Of a stretch of 64,000 bases of DNA, positions 1 to 8,275 are shown in pieces (the stretch's first letter is position 1; every line of letters starts with the position of its first letter). Both the position numbers and the translations under genes were made by a program. The notes beneath the pieces are model-generated. The model was not told the origin of the DNA and did not search any database. It saw nothing but the letters and a program-made list of their open reading frames with translations. The stretch lies in contig LT984857.1 in NCBI GenBank assembly GCA_900258555.1, positions 141,895 through 205,894 of the forward strand, written 5' to 3'. This DNA is from an uncultured Desulfobacterium sp. (GTDB lineage: Bacteria > Desulfobacterota > DSM-4660 > Desulfatiglandales > Desulfatiglandaceae).

Positions 1-176
1 GTGAACTGATCCAGCGCCAGGGCTTAACCAAGCTCTTGCAGGTGCTTGAGGTTCCACCGATGCCGCAGATGGTCAAAGAACCCAGAAGCAACCCCTATAT
101 CTTCTGGAAGGCGGAAGACGTTCCTGGCGGATGGGAACGGGACATCAACGACTATCGCTCAAGACACAAGAGATAG
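1..176 (+). CDS. dsrA: Dissimilatory sulfite reductase alpha subunit, 3' end
   Basis: Partial gene cut by the window start; the reading frame begins at base 3 and stops with TAG at 174-176. The 57 visible residues contain [19 protein letters not shown] and [10 protein letters not shown], which match the conserved DsrA C-terminus. DsrA with DsrB forms the cytoplasmic siroheme/[4Fe-4S] enzyme that reduces sulfite in dissimilatory sulfate reduction. The AGGAGG ribosome site of dsrB overlaps the dsrA stop, so the two are translated from one message. Siroheme-ligand regions lie outside the window. Identification rests on the tail and on the adjacent dsrB and dsrD. Confidence 0.95.
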   Translation, partial: ELIQRQGLTKLLQVLEVPPMPQMVKEPRSNPYIFWKAEDVPGGWERDINDYRSRHKR

Positions 177-189
177 GAGGTATCAATCA

Positions 190-1377
190 ATGACATTATC
201 TACAGAAAGATTCGGATTGTATAACCCGGAAAAACCCATGGAAAACAGGCTGACGGACTTAGGTCCCAGGCATTTTTGGGAGTATTTTCCTCCTGTCATC
301 CAGAACAATTACGGAAAATGGAAATATCACGAGATCCTGGAGCCTGGCGTCCTGGTCCACGTTGCGGAAAGCGGAGATAAGGTCTTCACAGTCCGCTGCG
401 GCGGTTGCCGTTTCATGACCGTGGAGAACATTCGTGAGATCTGCGACATTGCAGACAAACACTGCGGCGGCTATCTGCGGTTCACCACTCGAAATAACAT
501 CGAATTCATGGTGGACAGCCAAGACAAGATGGAGGCCCTGAAAAAGGACCTTATGAGCAGAAAACACGTCTCAGGGAGCTACAAATTCCCCATAGGCGGC
601 ACCGGCGCCGGCGTGACCAACATTGTCCACACACAGGGATATATCCACTGCCATACACCTGCAACCGATGCATCCAGTATGGTAAAGGCCGTGATGGATG
701 AACTTTTCGACTATTTCCAGGGGATGGCCCTTCCGGCCCAGGTCAGGGTGTCCATGGCATGCTGTCTTAACATGTGCGGTGCTGTACACTGCTCTGACAT
801 AGCACTTTTGGGCTATCACAGAAAACCGCCGATCGTTGACAGTGAAGTCCTTGAGAAGGTATGCGAAATACCGCTGGTCATTGCTGCGTGCCCGACCGCT
901 GCAATTTCGCCCTCCAAGACGGATGACGGTAAAAAGACGGTCAAGATCAAGGGCGAACGATGCATGTTCTGCGGCAATTGCTATACCATGTGCATGGCGC
1001 TGCCGCTTTCCGACAAGGAAGGCGACTGTGTGACCGTGCTGGCAGGCGGCAAGATCTCCAACAGGATCAGCCCCCCGAAGTTTTCCAAGGTCGTAATACC
1101 GGCCCTCCCCAATAACTTTCCCAGATTCCCAGAGGTGTGCGAATCTGTGAAGAAAATCATTGAGGCCTATGCAGCAGACGCCAACAAATATGAGAGGGTT
1201 GGCGACTGGGCCGAGAGGATCGGATGGGAGAAATTCTTTGAGAAATGCGATGTCCCATTTACTGAGCATTTACTTGATGACTATCGCCTGCAGTATGATA
1301 CTTACAGGACATCCACCCAGTTTAAGTTCACTGAGGCGGCCTGGGATGTCTCAAGGGCGATCGGCGGCATCGAATAA
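190..1377 (+). CDS. dsrB: Dissimilatory sulfite reductase beta subunit
   Basis: Encodes 395 residues, slightly longer than the usual 380-390. The start is the ATG at 190 ([13 protein letters not shown]), with AGGAGG at 175-180; the open frame extends upstream into dsrA but that part is not DsrB-like. The siroheme/cluster motif CCLNMC is at residues 191-196. An inserted ferredoxin domain with CxxCxxCxxxC is at residues 258-268 ([11 protein letters not shown]). The N-terminal block [19 protein letters not shown] is typical of DsrB. In the DsrA2B2 complex this is the subunit carrying the catalytic siroheme. Sulfite is reduced in the cytoplasm, with DsrC as co-substrate in known systems. It lies between dsrA and dsrD, the standard order in sulfate reducers. 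Confidence 0.98.
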   Translation: MTLSTERFGLYNPEKPMENRLTDLGPRHFWEYFPPVIQNNYGKWKYHEILEPGVLVHVAESGDKVFTVRCGGCRFMTVENIREICDIADKHCGGYLRFTTRNNIEFMVDSQDKMEALKKDLMSRKHVSGSYKFPIGGTGAGVTNIVHTQGYIHCHTPATDASSMVKAVMDELFDYFQGMALPAQVRVSMACCLNMCGAVHCSDIALLGYHRKPPIVDSEVLEKVCEIPLVIAACPTAAISPSKTDDGKKTVKIKGERCMFCGNCYTMCMALPLSDKEGDCVTVLAGGKISNRISPPKFSKVVIPALPNNFPRFPEVCESVKKIIEAYAADANKYERVGDWAERIGWEKFFEKCDVPFTEHLLDDYRLQYDTYRTSTQFKFTEAAWDVSRAIGGIE

Positions 1378-1467
1378 AAAGCTTATAGGCTTCCGGCTGG
1401 AAACGCATCCGGATGATAACAGCGGATGAAACCGTTTCCCGCGGAAGCCCCCAAAAGGAGCGAGGTT

Positions 1468-1698
1468 ATGGAAGACATAAAGAAGGCCATTTTGGAGTTT
1501 GCCCAGACCAGCAAGAAGAGCAAATTTTATTACAATGACATTCAAAAGGCGGTTCAAGAGGTCCTTCCCGACGCCAAAGGCAGGGATATCAAAAAGGCTG
1601 CGACCGCGCTGATTAATGAAGAAAAATTGATCTATTTTTCCACCGGCAGCAGTACGATGTATGGCCTGAAAGGCAGAGGACAAACAGAGGATCATTAG
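1468..1698 (+). CDS. dsrD: DsrD, small winged-helix protein of the dsr operon
   Basis: 76 residues, the normal DsrD size. Start chosen at ATG 1468 (MEDIKKAILEF), preceded by AAAAGGAGCGAGG; an upstream ATG at 1426 in the same frame lacks such a site and gives a non-family extension. The basic, helix-rich sequence (YYNDIQKAVQEVL, DIKKAATALINEEKL, then a strand region IYFSTGSSTMYGL) fits the winged-helix fold known for DsrD. DsrD is characteristic of reductive-type sulfate reducers and has been reported to stimulate DsrAB sulfite reduction allosterically. It closes the dsrABD unit, with a terminator about 50 bp downstream. Confidence 0.95.
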   Translation: MEDIKKAILEFAQTSKKSKFYYNDIQKAVQEVLPDAKGRDIKKAATALINEEKLIYFSTGSSTMYGLKGRGQTEDH

Positions 1699-1744
1699 CA
1701 TCCGCCGGGTGTCGCTGCTAAATTAGATCTCAAATTGATAGCAG

Positions 1745-1783
1745 AAGAGGCCGCTGTCCACGCAGGATTGCGGCCTCTTTTTA
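1745..1783 (+). terminator. Rho-independent terminator of the dsrABD operon
   Basis: A perfect 10-bp inverted repeat, AAGAGGCCGC (1745-1754) and GCGGCCTCTT (1770-1779), with a 15-nt loop, is followed by a short T run. It lies 47 bp after dsrD and ends the operon before the TPR gene. Confidence 0.88.
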
Positions 1784-1816
1784 TGTTATATACTATAAGA
1801 TGTTTTGAGGTGTGTT

Positions 1817-2437
1817 ATGAAGACCCCGCAGGGTTCCGAAGAGTTTATCGCCCAACAGAAACTCCTGGAAAAAGAAGAAACCGAGTGCGCCAACTCAAGT
1901 TACAACCTTGGAGTTTCCCTTATGGAGCAAGGCAGACTGGATGAGGCCATTGTGGCCTTCAAGGATGCGATTGCAAGCAGCGGCAGGATGTTTGAGGGAT
2001 ATGTCAACCTGGGTTATATCTATTTTAAGAGAGGAAACCTTGAGGAGGTTGTGGAGGTCAACCAAAAGGCAATCCAGATAGAGCCAAGATACGCAAGGGG
2101 CTATGCCAATCTGGGTTTTGCCTATCTGCAGATGATGAAGACTGATGAGGCGATTGAGGCGCTTAACAAGGCCATAGAACTCAATCCGGAAATCGTCCAG
2201 GCCTGGAGTAACCTGATAAACGCCCACCTCCAAAATGACGACGTAGAGAAGGCCATTGAAGTTGGGATTAAAACCGTGGAACTGGCACCGGATTTCGGTC
2301 TTGGTCACAACAATCTCGCATCTGCCTATTACAACAATGGTGACTACAAAAAGGCCATAGAACATCTGGACAGGGCTATGGAGCTGGGATTCATACCCCA
2401 TCCAGAATTTTTAAAGGCATTGGAGCCACATCGTTAA
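1817..2437 (+). CDS. Tetratricopeptide repeat protein
   Basis: 206 residues from ATG 1817 (MKTPQGSEEF), with GAGG 6 nt upstream; a TTG at 1805 in frame is an alternative. At least four TPR units are visible: SSYNLGVSLMEQGRLDEAI, GYVNLGYIYFKRGNLEEVV, GYANLGFAYLQMMKTDEAI and GHNNLASAYYNNGDYKKAI. There is no signal peptide, so it is probably a cytoplasmic protein-protein interaction scaffold. Its stop codon is directly followed by the ATG of the cysteine-cluster protein, implying translational coupling. Its position just after dsrABD suggests, but does not show, a role in sulfite reductase biogenesis or regulation. No partner can be named from sequence. Confidence 0.9.
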   Translation: MKTPQGSEEFIAQQKLLEKEETECANSSYNLGVSLMEQGRLDEAIVAFKDAIASSGRMFEGYVNLGYIYFKRGNLEEVVEVNQKAIQIEPRYARGYANLGFAYLQMMKTDEAIEALNKAIELNPEIVQAWSNLINAHLQNDDVEKAIEVGIKTVELAPDFGLGHNNLASAYYNNGDYKKAIEHLDRAMELGFIPHPEFLKALEPHR

Positions 2438-3079
2438 ATGGACTTTACATACCTGTTTGAACCTTACGACAAGCTGGTGACAAACGCAGATAATGCCTTT
2501 CAGAGAATGCTGAACGAGTTCACTGACTGCATAAACTGCAAGCCTGGGTGCTCAGATTGCTGTCATGCTGTATTCGGACTCTTTATAGTGGAGGCAGCCT
2601 TCCTTAAGCACGATTTTGACAGATTGGATCCAGTTGAAAGGGAGGCTGCCTTGCAGAGATGCGATCAGTCTGATAGGGAGTTAGAAAAACTGGAAGGAAT
2701 GCTTAAGGCCTTTGAAAATGACCCGGCGATGAGGGCCTATTCTTTGGCCAAGGCCAGGGTTAGGTGTCCACTTTTAAGCGACCACCACGAGTGTATTTTA
2801 TACCCATATAGGCCGATTACATGCCGGGTCTATGGCATACCCACCGCGGTAAACGGAATGGCAAGGGTCTGCGGAAAGGCCGGATTTAAAAAAGGGAGCA
2901 TCTATCCTGTATTTGATCTGGATGGGGCTCAACGGGAACTCTATCAGATGTCCAAGGGGCTCGTGGAAAGGATGGGCGGAAAAGATTCCGAAAGGGCCTC
3001 ACTCTTGATATCAATATCTAAGGTAATTAAGACCCCTATTGAACAACTTCTTTCCGCAGATACTGGTGCAGCAACCTGA
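2438..3079 (+). CDS. YkgJ-family cysteine cluster protein
   Basis: 213 residues, with the ATG directly abutting the TPR gene stop. The N-terminal motif CINCKPGCSDCCHAVFGL and later RCPLL, ECILYPYRPITCRVYG are the cysteine arrangement of the YkgJ family, predicted to bind a metal or Fe-S cluster. The biochemical function of the family is unsettled. The 3' end overlaps the convergent unknown gene by 44 bp. Pairing with the TPR protein and proximity to dsr suggest an accessory or maturation role, which is inference only. Confidence 0.85.
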   Translation: MDFTYLFEPYDKLVTNADNAFQRMLNEFTDCINCKPGCSDCCHAVFGLFIVEAAFLKHDFDRLDPVEREAALQRCDQSDRELEKLEGMLKAFENDPAMRAYSLAKARVRCPLLSDHHECILYPYRPITCRVYGIPTAVNGMARVCGKAGFKKGSIYPVFDLDGAQRELYQMSKGLVERMGGKDSERASLLISISKVIKTPIEQLLSADTGAAT

Positions 3080-4190
3080 TGTGGGTTCCCATATTTTCTT
3101 TTATCAAGGCATAATCTGCCGGGGTGTCTTCCTGATAAAGACAGGACAGAGGCTGAAAGAGGGCCTCAAGTTCCTCCTCTTTAAATGATCCTAATAGTGA
3201 AATCAGATCCTTTACCCTTACAAGGCCATACCTTCCTTGTTTCTCCATCGTTTCTAGGGCATCAAAGAAGCCCCTGGTGACGGCCTCCACCGAAAAATCC
3301 CCCGCCCATGTGGTTTCTCCCACGCCGTCAAGCCTGTCCAACCTCATCCTGACTGTCATGTTCAGAAAAAAGTAGATGATGGCTATGACAGGATTTACAA
3401 AATCCACTGAAAAATAGTCCATCAAAGAACAATATCCTCTCGCGGTTGTGAGCCTGACATCAATGTCTCCCTCTTTGCTTCTGACGATAAAATCCCCTGC
3501 CGCATGGTGCCATGGATGGATCTGGTAAAAATTACTTGTGTCATAATATAGAGTAAGGATCATGGCCGCTTGTCTGAAGATCTCAAATGCCTCCTTTGGT
3601 GAGGCCTGACGATTTCCATTTATGTGATCCCAGATACAGATCTTTTGCATGTTATCTCGCTGATCAATAGTCATATGCCATTCATGGAAGCTTTCAAACC
3701 ACTCAGATAGAAGCATCAGCAGAGACTCACACATTTGGCCTCTCTGACATGTTACCTCGGCCCGGTAAAAGATCTTTGGAAGATAGGGGAGGTTAAAAGA
3801 GGCATTCAACTGATTCAGTATTCCATCTTCACGATCAAGCCATTGTCGGCCATGTCCTGAGATCGCTGTGCTGATTGCCAGCTTCAACCGTTGAGAATTA
3901 GAAAAGACCTCCACACTGGCAAGGTGGTAGAGTACACCATGTTTTTCACTGCGGATCAGTATCTTCTCAATGGGATCGAGATCATGGCTGTTTACTGATC
4001 CCTCCCTTGAAGAGCAGATTGATTGTATGGCAGTCTCACTGAGTATAAAGGCCTTAAGAGAGTTGAAGTAGTCGGCAAGAGTAAGAAATGGATGGGACTG
4101 TGATGGTGTTATCAGGAACGGCCTTTCCAGGTCTTGGGCTCCAAGGGGGATATCGCCATCAGGGGAAGAGAAGAGAAACTCTGTGATCAT
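3036..4190 (-). CDS. Conserved-looking protein of unknown function, possible kinase-like fold
   Basis: 384 residues; no family recognised with confidence. The order of segments resembles the protein-kinase/aminoglycoside-phosphotransferase fold. A strand-rich lobe (KHGVLYHLASVEVF, residues 83-96) is followed by a helix with Glu (DREDGILNQLN, 119-129) leading into NLPYLPKIF. WHHAAGDF (227-234) sits where kinases carry HGD, and DVRLTTARG (244-252) where they carry the metal-binding Asp loop. This is a by-eye structural guess. No signal peptide is seen; one hydrophobic stretch (PVIAIIYFFLNM) could be a buried helix. It is the last gene of a three-gene minus-strand operon and overlaps the upstream HEAT gene by 4 bp. 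Confidence 0.7.
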   Translation of the reverse strand: MITEFLFSSPDGDIPLGAQDLERPFLITPSQSHPFLTLADYFNSLKAFILSETAIQSICSSREGSVNSHDLDPIEKILIRSEKHGVLYHLASVEVFSNSQRLKLAISTAISGHGRQWLDREDGILNQLNASFNLPYLPKIFYRAEVTCQRGQMCESLLMLLSEWFESFHEWHMTIDQRDNMQKICIWDHINGNRQASPKEAFEIFRQAAMILTLYYDTSNFYQIHPWHHAAGDFIVRSKEGDIDVRLTTARGYCSLMDYFSVDFVNPVIAIIYFFLNMTVRMRLDRLDGVGETTWAGDFSVEAVTRGFFDALETMEKQGRYGLVRVKDLISLLGSFKEEELEALFQPLSCLYQEDTPADYALIKENMGTHIRLLHQYLRKEVVQ

Positions 4191-5287
4191 AGCCTGGTCA
4201 GGGCCTCGGATGCCACTTGGCCGACTGTTTTTCTCTGAATAACCCCTTCCTTATAGATCTCAATCTCTAGAGATTCATCCACGAGCGTCTGAAGATCCTG
4301 CCTTGCCTCGTAGGCCCCAAGATTACCCATAAGCAACGCAGCATACCCCCTGACCCTGGCATCCGGGTCTTTTAGAAAATCGAAGAAATAAAAGGTATGC
4401 TTACGAAGCAGGGCCGGCCCGGACTTGGCGATCCTGGCCAGGGCCTCAAGCGCATCAGCCCTTCGTGTCCTATCCCCCAAAAATTGGTAGATCTGCGGGG
4501 CGTATCCTCCAAAAAGGTCTGGCCTATGGCCGATTATCTCTCCGATGGCCTCAAATGCCCCCAAAGGAAAGGCGGCGGTATCGGATAAGGAATAGAAGAG
4601 GCCCTGCAGGAGTTTTGAAACGAGAGAAGGGTCGGTTTCACCAATCAAGGCGCATGCCTTACCTAGGGTATCCGCGGCCCTACGGCGAAAAAGGTCATCG
4701 CCTGAATAGAGCAGGCGCTGTATGTATCTGATGATTTTTTTGTCTTTCTTAGCTGCGGCCAGTATTGGTTCAATCTGGTAGGCCTTAACCGACTCCTCGA
4801 CCATGGCCTTGGACAGGGTCTGTTTTTTTGAACCCCTGCTTCGAATTTGTGTCTCCTGGGGATGAATTGCCTTTGTGAGCCTTTTTTCGATCCCTTCTGC
4901 TGTCGCATCCAGCACATCTTTATGAAGTCTTACAAAATACAAGGCCCCAGATGTCTTTCTGCCTTCATAGGAACCGCTTGAGACAATAAGATGGGTTTGC
5001 AGGTCATAGTTTTCAACAATCTCCTGTTGGTAATCTTCTCCAGGAAAGAGGCCCCAGGCCAGATCCCAGTCCATATTGCACCCGAATACCAGGGCCTCTA
5101 TCATGGCCGAGCCCAAGTTGTGCCCTGTTTCATCGCATGAGTAAACTGCCCCACATGAACAAGAACCCACGGGCATCTCTCCCTGCCGCCTGGTGCTCAA
5201 TTCCTTTGGTCTTTCAATCAGAGATGAACAAAAAGGGCAAGTCGGTCTTTTTACAGGTTCTCTGCCAAAGAATTTATTCTGAAACAT
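4187..5287 (-). CDS. Zinc-ribbon plus HEAT-repeat protein
   Basis: 366 residues. The N-terminus has a probable zinc ribbon, CPFC (about residue 17) and CSCG (about residue 43). A middle domain (GHNLGSAMIEALVFGCNMDWDL...) is not recognised. The C-terminal third has alpha-solenoid repeats of HEAT/PBS-lyase type, such as DLLFRRRAADTLGKAC-like helices, LGAFEAIGEI, RADALEALARIAKSG and DARVRGYAALLMGNLG. HEAT solenoids usually serve binding, so this is probably a scaffold, cytoplasmic as no signal is seen. It overlaps the 96-residue gene upstream by 14 bp and the downstream gene by 4 bp, so the three are co-translated. Function unknown. Confidence 0.8.
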   Translation of the reverse strand: MFQNKFFGREPVKRPTCPFCSSLIERPKELSTRRQGEMPVGSCSCGAVYSCDETGHNLGSAMIEALVFGCNMDWDLAWGLFPGEDYQQEIVENYDLQTHLIVSSGSYEGRKTSGALYFVRLHKDVLDATAEGIEKRLTKAIHPQETQIRSRGSKKQTLSKAMVEESVKAYQIEPILAAAKKDKKIIRYIQRLLYSGDDLFRRRAADTLGKACALIGETDPSLVSKLLQGLFYSLSDTAAFPLGAFEAIGEIIGHRPDLFGGYAPQIYQFLGDRTRRADALEALARIAKSGPALLRKHTFYFFDFLKDPDARVRGYAALLMGNLGAYEARQDLQTLVDESLEIEIYKEGVIQRKTVGQVASEALTRL

Positions 5288-5564
5288 CTGTTGTTACCTT
5301 AGCCGGCTTACGCTGGGCCGCCAAGGGAAAGCCCCTGGAATCTTCATCATATTCAAATCCTACAATCTCTAAGCCGAAGCGATTGGACCTGAACTCAATC
5401 ACCCAATTTCTGTACTGGTCACCTGCAAATTCACAGCTTATGTTACCAATCCTCGCGTCCATACTGATCAGCCTTGGCACAATGTCTTCATTGAAGATCT
5501 CGATAATATGGATTTTATCATCATCGCTGAGCGTTGGTAAAACTGGATGGTCTTTTCCGGCCAT
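5274..5564 (-). CDS. Small protein of unknown function, first gene of the dsr-adjacent minus operon
   Basis: 96 residues starting MAGKDHPVLPTLSDDDK. It is acidic and soluble, with alternating strands (NWVIEFRSNRFGLEIVGFEYDED); no motif recognised. It overlaps the start of the zinc-ribbon/HEAT gene by 14 bp and probably forms an operon with the two genes downstream. The 55-bp gap to the FmdB-like gene upstream is short enough that the operon could also start from that gene's promoter. Confidence 0.7.
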   Translation of the reverse strand: MAGKDHPVLPTLSDDDKIHIIEIFNEDIVPRLISMDARIGNISCEFAGDQYRNWVIEFRSNRFGLEIVGFEYDEDSRGFPLAAQRKPAKVTTDVSE

Positions 5565-5619
5565 GGTAAGAGATCCATAAAAACATATCAGCTCAATACG
5601 GGGAGTTTATGAACAGAGT

Positions 5620-5868
5620 CTATCTTGATGGTCCCGGCAAATCAAGGGTCATGCAGCGATTTGATCCCCCGCCACATGTTTTTTCTGTGATTTTTGCCTG
5701 ATTTCCTGCAGCACCAGCTCCAATGGAATAGTTGGTTCTGCTTACAACACGCTCAAGGTCGGCAGACCGGCAATCGGGGCAGTTAAGATCCACCTCTTCG
5801 TTTGAATTGATGAACAGTTTTTCAAAAACATTGCCACATTCAAGACACTTGAATTCAAATATCGGCAT
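5620..5868 (-). CDS. FmdB-family zinc ribbon protein
   Basis: 82 residues. The start is ATG 5868 (MPIFEFKCLECGNVFEKL), the family's usual N-terminus; an upstream in-frame codon gives 9 extra atypical residues. GGAGT lies just ahead of the start. Two knuckles, CLECG and CPDC about 25 residues apart, form the zinc ribbon. A Gly/Ala/Cys-rich tail (CGGGSNRC) follows. FmdB proteins are named for a neighbour of formamidase genes; most are putative regulators of unknown target. A strong promoter with an overlapping palindrome lies upstream. Confidence 0.88.
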   Translation of the reverse strand: MPIFEFKCLECGNVFEKLFINSNEEVDLNCPDCRSADLERVVSRTNYSIGAGAAGNQAKITEKTCGGGSNRCMTLDLPGPSR

Positions 5869-5900
5869 TATGGTTACTCCTATATTAAAATACAATCGAA

Positions 5901-5941
5901 TTTATAGTCATCACGAGCACAAAAGTCAATTTTGACTTTTG
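5901..5941 (-). promoter_or_regulatory. Sigma-70 promoter with overlapping 22-bp palindrome upstream of the FmdB-like gene
   Basis: On the minus strand TTGACT (5929-5924) and TATAAA (5906-5901) are separated by exactly 17 bp, and the ATG follows 32 bp downstream. The -35 box is embedded in a perfect palindrome at 5920-5941, arms CAAAAGTCAA and TTGACTTTTG with a 2-nt spacer. This is what a repressor operator would look like. The remainder of the gap to 6190 is AT-rich with a weak hairpin at 6058-6081 and no gene. Confidence 0.65.
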
Positions 5942-6190
5942 GTAAAGGCTTCACCCTCTACATAGACTCAGCAATGGCATAGATGTTGCTAAATAAAGGT
6001 TAAAGATTATGCAGGCACCTTACGTGGCTTTTCTTTAAAAATGAACATAACACTTTGTAATAATAAGATAATTTATTATTATGGCTTTGATGAAATAGTC
6101 ATTTGTATCCGTTCAGCATGTCTACCAATGAGCAAAGCGTATTAAAAAAGATAAGAATTTCTTTTAATATATATAAGGGGTTATACTGTT

Positions 6191-6595
6191 ATGAGTAATG
6201 AACCAAGTATTGAGAGACGAAAAGAGAAGAGACATCCAATTTGTATGGATATCAAGGTTATTGCACCCAAGACTTCTTTCCCGGCCTTTGCGACAAATAT
6301 CAGTGGGGGGGGGCTTGAAATCAGCACGCCCACGGGAATCAATCCCCAAACAAAGCTGATGATCTTTCTTCAACTGGAGGAGGAATTCGTATTTCACGGG
6401 ACTGTGATCTGGGCACTTGGAGACTTTGTCAACAAAAAGTGGATTTACAGGGCAGGAATCAGGACCGACACAATTGCATTTAAAAACAGGCAGGCCAATA
6501 CGGCAGCAGAAAAGGCGGAGGTCATAAAAAAGATCCTTCCACAAATCAGAGATAGAGAGGCAGGGATGAATGAGCTAAAAAAGATGTTCGCATAA
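6191..6595 (+). CDS. PilZ-domain protein (putative cyclic-di-GMP receptor)
   Basis: 134 residues; ATG 6191 with AAGGGG upstream. The N-terminal RKEKR (residues 10-14) is the RxxxR c-di-GMP motif. NISGGG (about residue 37) stands for the second (D/N)xSxxG motif. Beta-rich core VFHGTVIWALGDF follows, then a helical tail. A single-domain PilZ protein probably couples c-di-GMP level to an output through a partner. It is monocistronic, in a tail-to-tail arrangement with the universal stress protein. Confidence 0.88.
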   Translation: MSNEPSIERRKEKRHPICMDIKVIAPKTSFPAFATNISGGGLEISTPTGINPQTKLMIFLQLEEEFVFHGTVIWALGDFVNKKWIYRAGIRTDTIAFKNRQANTAAEKAEVIKKILPQIRDREAGMNELKKMFA

Positions 6596-6616
6596 CAGTG
6601 GAGGTTGCAAAAGAAG

Positions 6617-7090
6617 TTATCCCTTTTCACCTTCTATTCTCTCCCTGAGGCTTAATACAGGAACCGGACAATGGCGGAATACCTTTTCCGCCGTGGAACC
6701 AAATAGTACATTGGCGAGGTTTGTGCGGCCCTTCGAACCCATTACTACCAAATCAACACCCTCTTCCTTAACTATATTGATCAACTCGTTGAAGGGCATG
6801 CCGATGCGAAAAATCGTCTTTACATCAAGTTCCTTGCACTCGGCCTGCTCCAATAATTTCTGTACCTTTTGAGAACGCTCTGCTTTTTCTCTTTGAGCGT
6901 ATTCGTTTACTGTAAGATCAATATTTGTCTGTAGTACCGACCTCATGGCCGCAATGTCCCTCTGATTGACCACATTTGCGACTATCAACTGAGTGCCCAA
7001 AGAATTTGCCAGATTAGCGGCATACCTTAGTGTGTATTCAGAATAAGCTGAAAAATCAATAGCAACCATAATCTTTGTTATCTGTTCCAA
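6617..7090 (-). CDS. Universal stress protein, UspA family
   Basis: 157 residues. The C-terminal [20 protein letters not shown] is the ATP-binding G-2x-G-9x-G(S) motif of the ATP-binding Usp subgroup. N-terminal [16 protein letters not shown] is typical. The chosen start is TTG 7090 ([14 protein letters not shown]), because the family normally has 5-8 residues before the first strand; ATG 7069 is the alternative. Cytoplasmic homodimers of this family aid survival in starvation or oxidative stress. It stands alone between convergent and tandem neighbours. Confidence 0.92.
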   Translation of the reverse strand: MEQITKIMVAIDFSAYSEYTLRYAANLANSLGTQLIVANVVNQRDIAAMRSVLQTNIDLTVNEYAQREKAERSQKVQKLLEQAECKELDVKTIFRIGMPFNELINIVKEEGVDLVVMGSKGRTNLANVLFGSTAEKVFRHCPVPVLSLRERIEGEKG

Positions 7091-7182
7091 TGTTTTTGTC
7101 CGTCCTTTATTTATTTCTTGCTGAGCCGAATTTGATTCTAAGTGAAAATTTCCAGCCGACTCTGCTTCTCACCGTTCGCAAT

Positions 7183-7671
7183 CTAGTGTCTTTTTGCCAG
7201 GTGAGAAATCGAAAGATCAGGGTATATCCTATAAATCTTGTCGAACAAGAATACTTGTATTGCGAATAATGTCCAGAAAAGATCTTTAGTTATATGCCAC
7301 CAGTTAATCGGGTCGCCGGCGTTTTCAAAACACCCACAACTGATAGGCACCCCCTTGATAAGGTTTATTGTCTGGCCTATGGCAAAGCATATCAGCAGCA
7401 GTGCAATAATGGATGATGCAGCCCTTGTAGACAGACCGATAATCAGGAACAGACCGCAGGTGAGTTCAACCCACGGTAGATAGACCGCTATAAAGTTTAG
7501 AATCCAATAAGGAACCAACTGATAGGAGGCCAGGGCCTCTGCAAACTCCGCTGGATAAGGAATCTTGGACATACTGGCGTACAGGAACAGAATGCCCAAA
7601 TAAAACCTGAGGATGAGCGAGAGATATTCACTGGTAATAGCTCGTCTTACAATTGACCGTTTATCATTCAT
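7183..7671 (-). CDS. MauE/DoxX-family redox-associated membrane protein
   Basis: 162 residues with about four membrane segments (LILRFYLGILFLYASMSKI; ILNFIAVYLPWVELTCGLFLIIG; AASSIIALLLICFAIGQTI; DLFWTLFAIQVFLF). CGCF in the second loop (ISCGCFENAG) is the cysteine pair characteristic of MauE-like proteins, which work with thioredoxin-fold partners in periplasmic disulfide chemistry. The upstream gene, 4 bp away, encodes a TlpA-type thioredoxin, supporting a two-component thiol-redox unit. The substrate is unknown. Confidence 0.82.
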   Translation of the reverse strand: MNDKRSIVRRAITSEYLSLILRFYLGILFLYASMSKIPYPAEFAEALASYQLVPYWILNFIAVYLPWVELTCGLFLIIGLSTRAASSIIALLLICFAIGQTINLIKGVPISCGCFENAGDPINWWHITKDLFWTLFAIQVFLFDKIYRIYPDLSISHLAKRH

Positions 7672-7675
7672 TGAG

Positions 7676-8275
7676 TTATTGAGTATTCTGGTTTTTATGA
7701 AATTCCTTTATCTTTGAAAAAAATCCTTCCATGTCATCGATTACTCCAAAGTGGACTGCCAGCACCTCACCGCTCTTGGACAAAATGATAAGGCACGGAA
7801 GCCCCGGCCTGCCTAACTTCTTCCAGATAGAAGTATCAGTATCCCTAAACAATGGGAAGGGGACATGCATAGACGATTTCCACAAGTCAGTTTTATCCTT
7901 ATCCGTACCAATGGAGAGGCCTAGTATTTTTACCTCATTAGACAGTTTTTCATCTTCTCTGATAAAATTATAGAGCTTGTTTAAGCCGGGGGCTTGGTTC
8001 CTGCAATGAGGACAATAGAAGCTGAAGGCTTCCATTATGATTATCTTGGCGGAAATATTAACGATGGAAAAAGAGCTCATATCTTTTAACCCTAAATACC
8101 TTTGGTCTTCAACAGTATCAGGGGCGTGTAATACAAACTCGGGCATCTTCATTCCGGCTGCAATCAATTTGAATTCCACCTGATTGTCATCCCCAAATGC
8201 ATGCTGGGATGAAATGCAGCTTAAGGCATAGACTAATGTGGCCAATATTAATGCAGTCAGCTTTTTTTTATTCAT
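7676..8275 (-). CDS. TlpA-like periplasmic thioredoxin-fold protein
   Basis: 199 residues from ATG 8275 (MNKKKLTALILATL). The frame stays open to 8596, but that extension overlaps motB and lacks a signal. Residues 1-28 form a signal peptide ending near HAFG. The redox motif is C88-P-H-C91 (FYCPHCRNQAPGL), followed by LGLSIGTDKDK and the cis-Pro region GRPGLPCLIILSKSGEVL, which includes an extra cysteine. CPHC is closer to DsbA than to the CxPC of most TlpA proteins. It is likely a periplasmic disulfide reductase or oxidase, recycled by the MauE-like membrane protein encoded 4 bp downstream. Confidence 0.82.
   Translation of the reverse strand: MNKKKLTALILATLVYALSCISSQHAFGDDNQVEFKLIAAGMKMPEFVLHAPDTVEDQRYLGLKDMSSFSIVNISAKIIIMEAFSFYCPHCRNQAPGLNKLYNFIREDEKLSNEVKILGLSIGTDKDKTDLWKSSMHVPFPLFRDTDTSIWKKLGRPGLPCLIILSKSGEVLAVHFGVIDDMEGFFSKIKEFHKNQNTQ

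Noticed and set aside
571..1269. 232-codon minus-strand frame opposite dsrB
   Set aside because: It lies wholly antisense to a certain gene, with no family motif; a shadow of dsrB codon bias.
6058..6081. TAATAATAA/TTATTATTA hairpin upstream of the PilZ gene
   Set aside because: A low-complexity AT sequence; such pairing is expected by chance.
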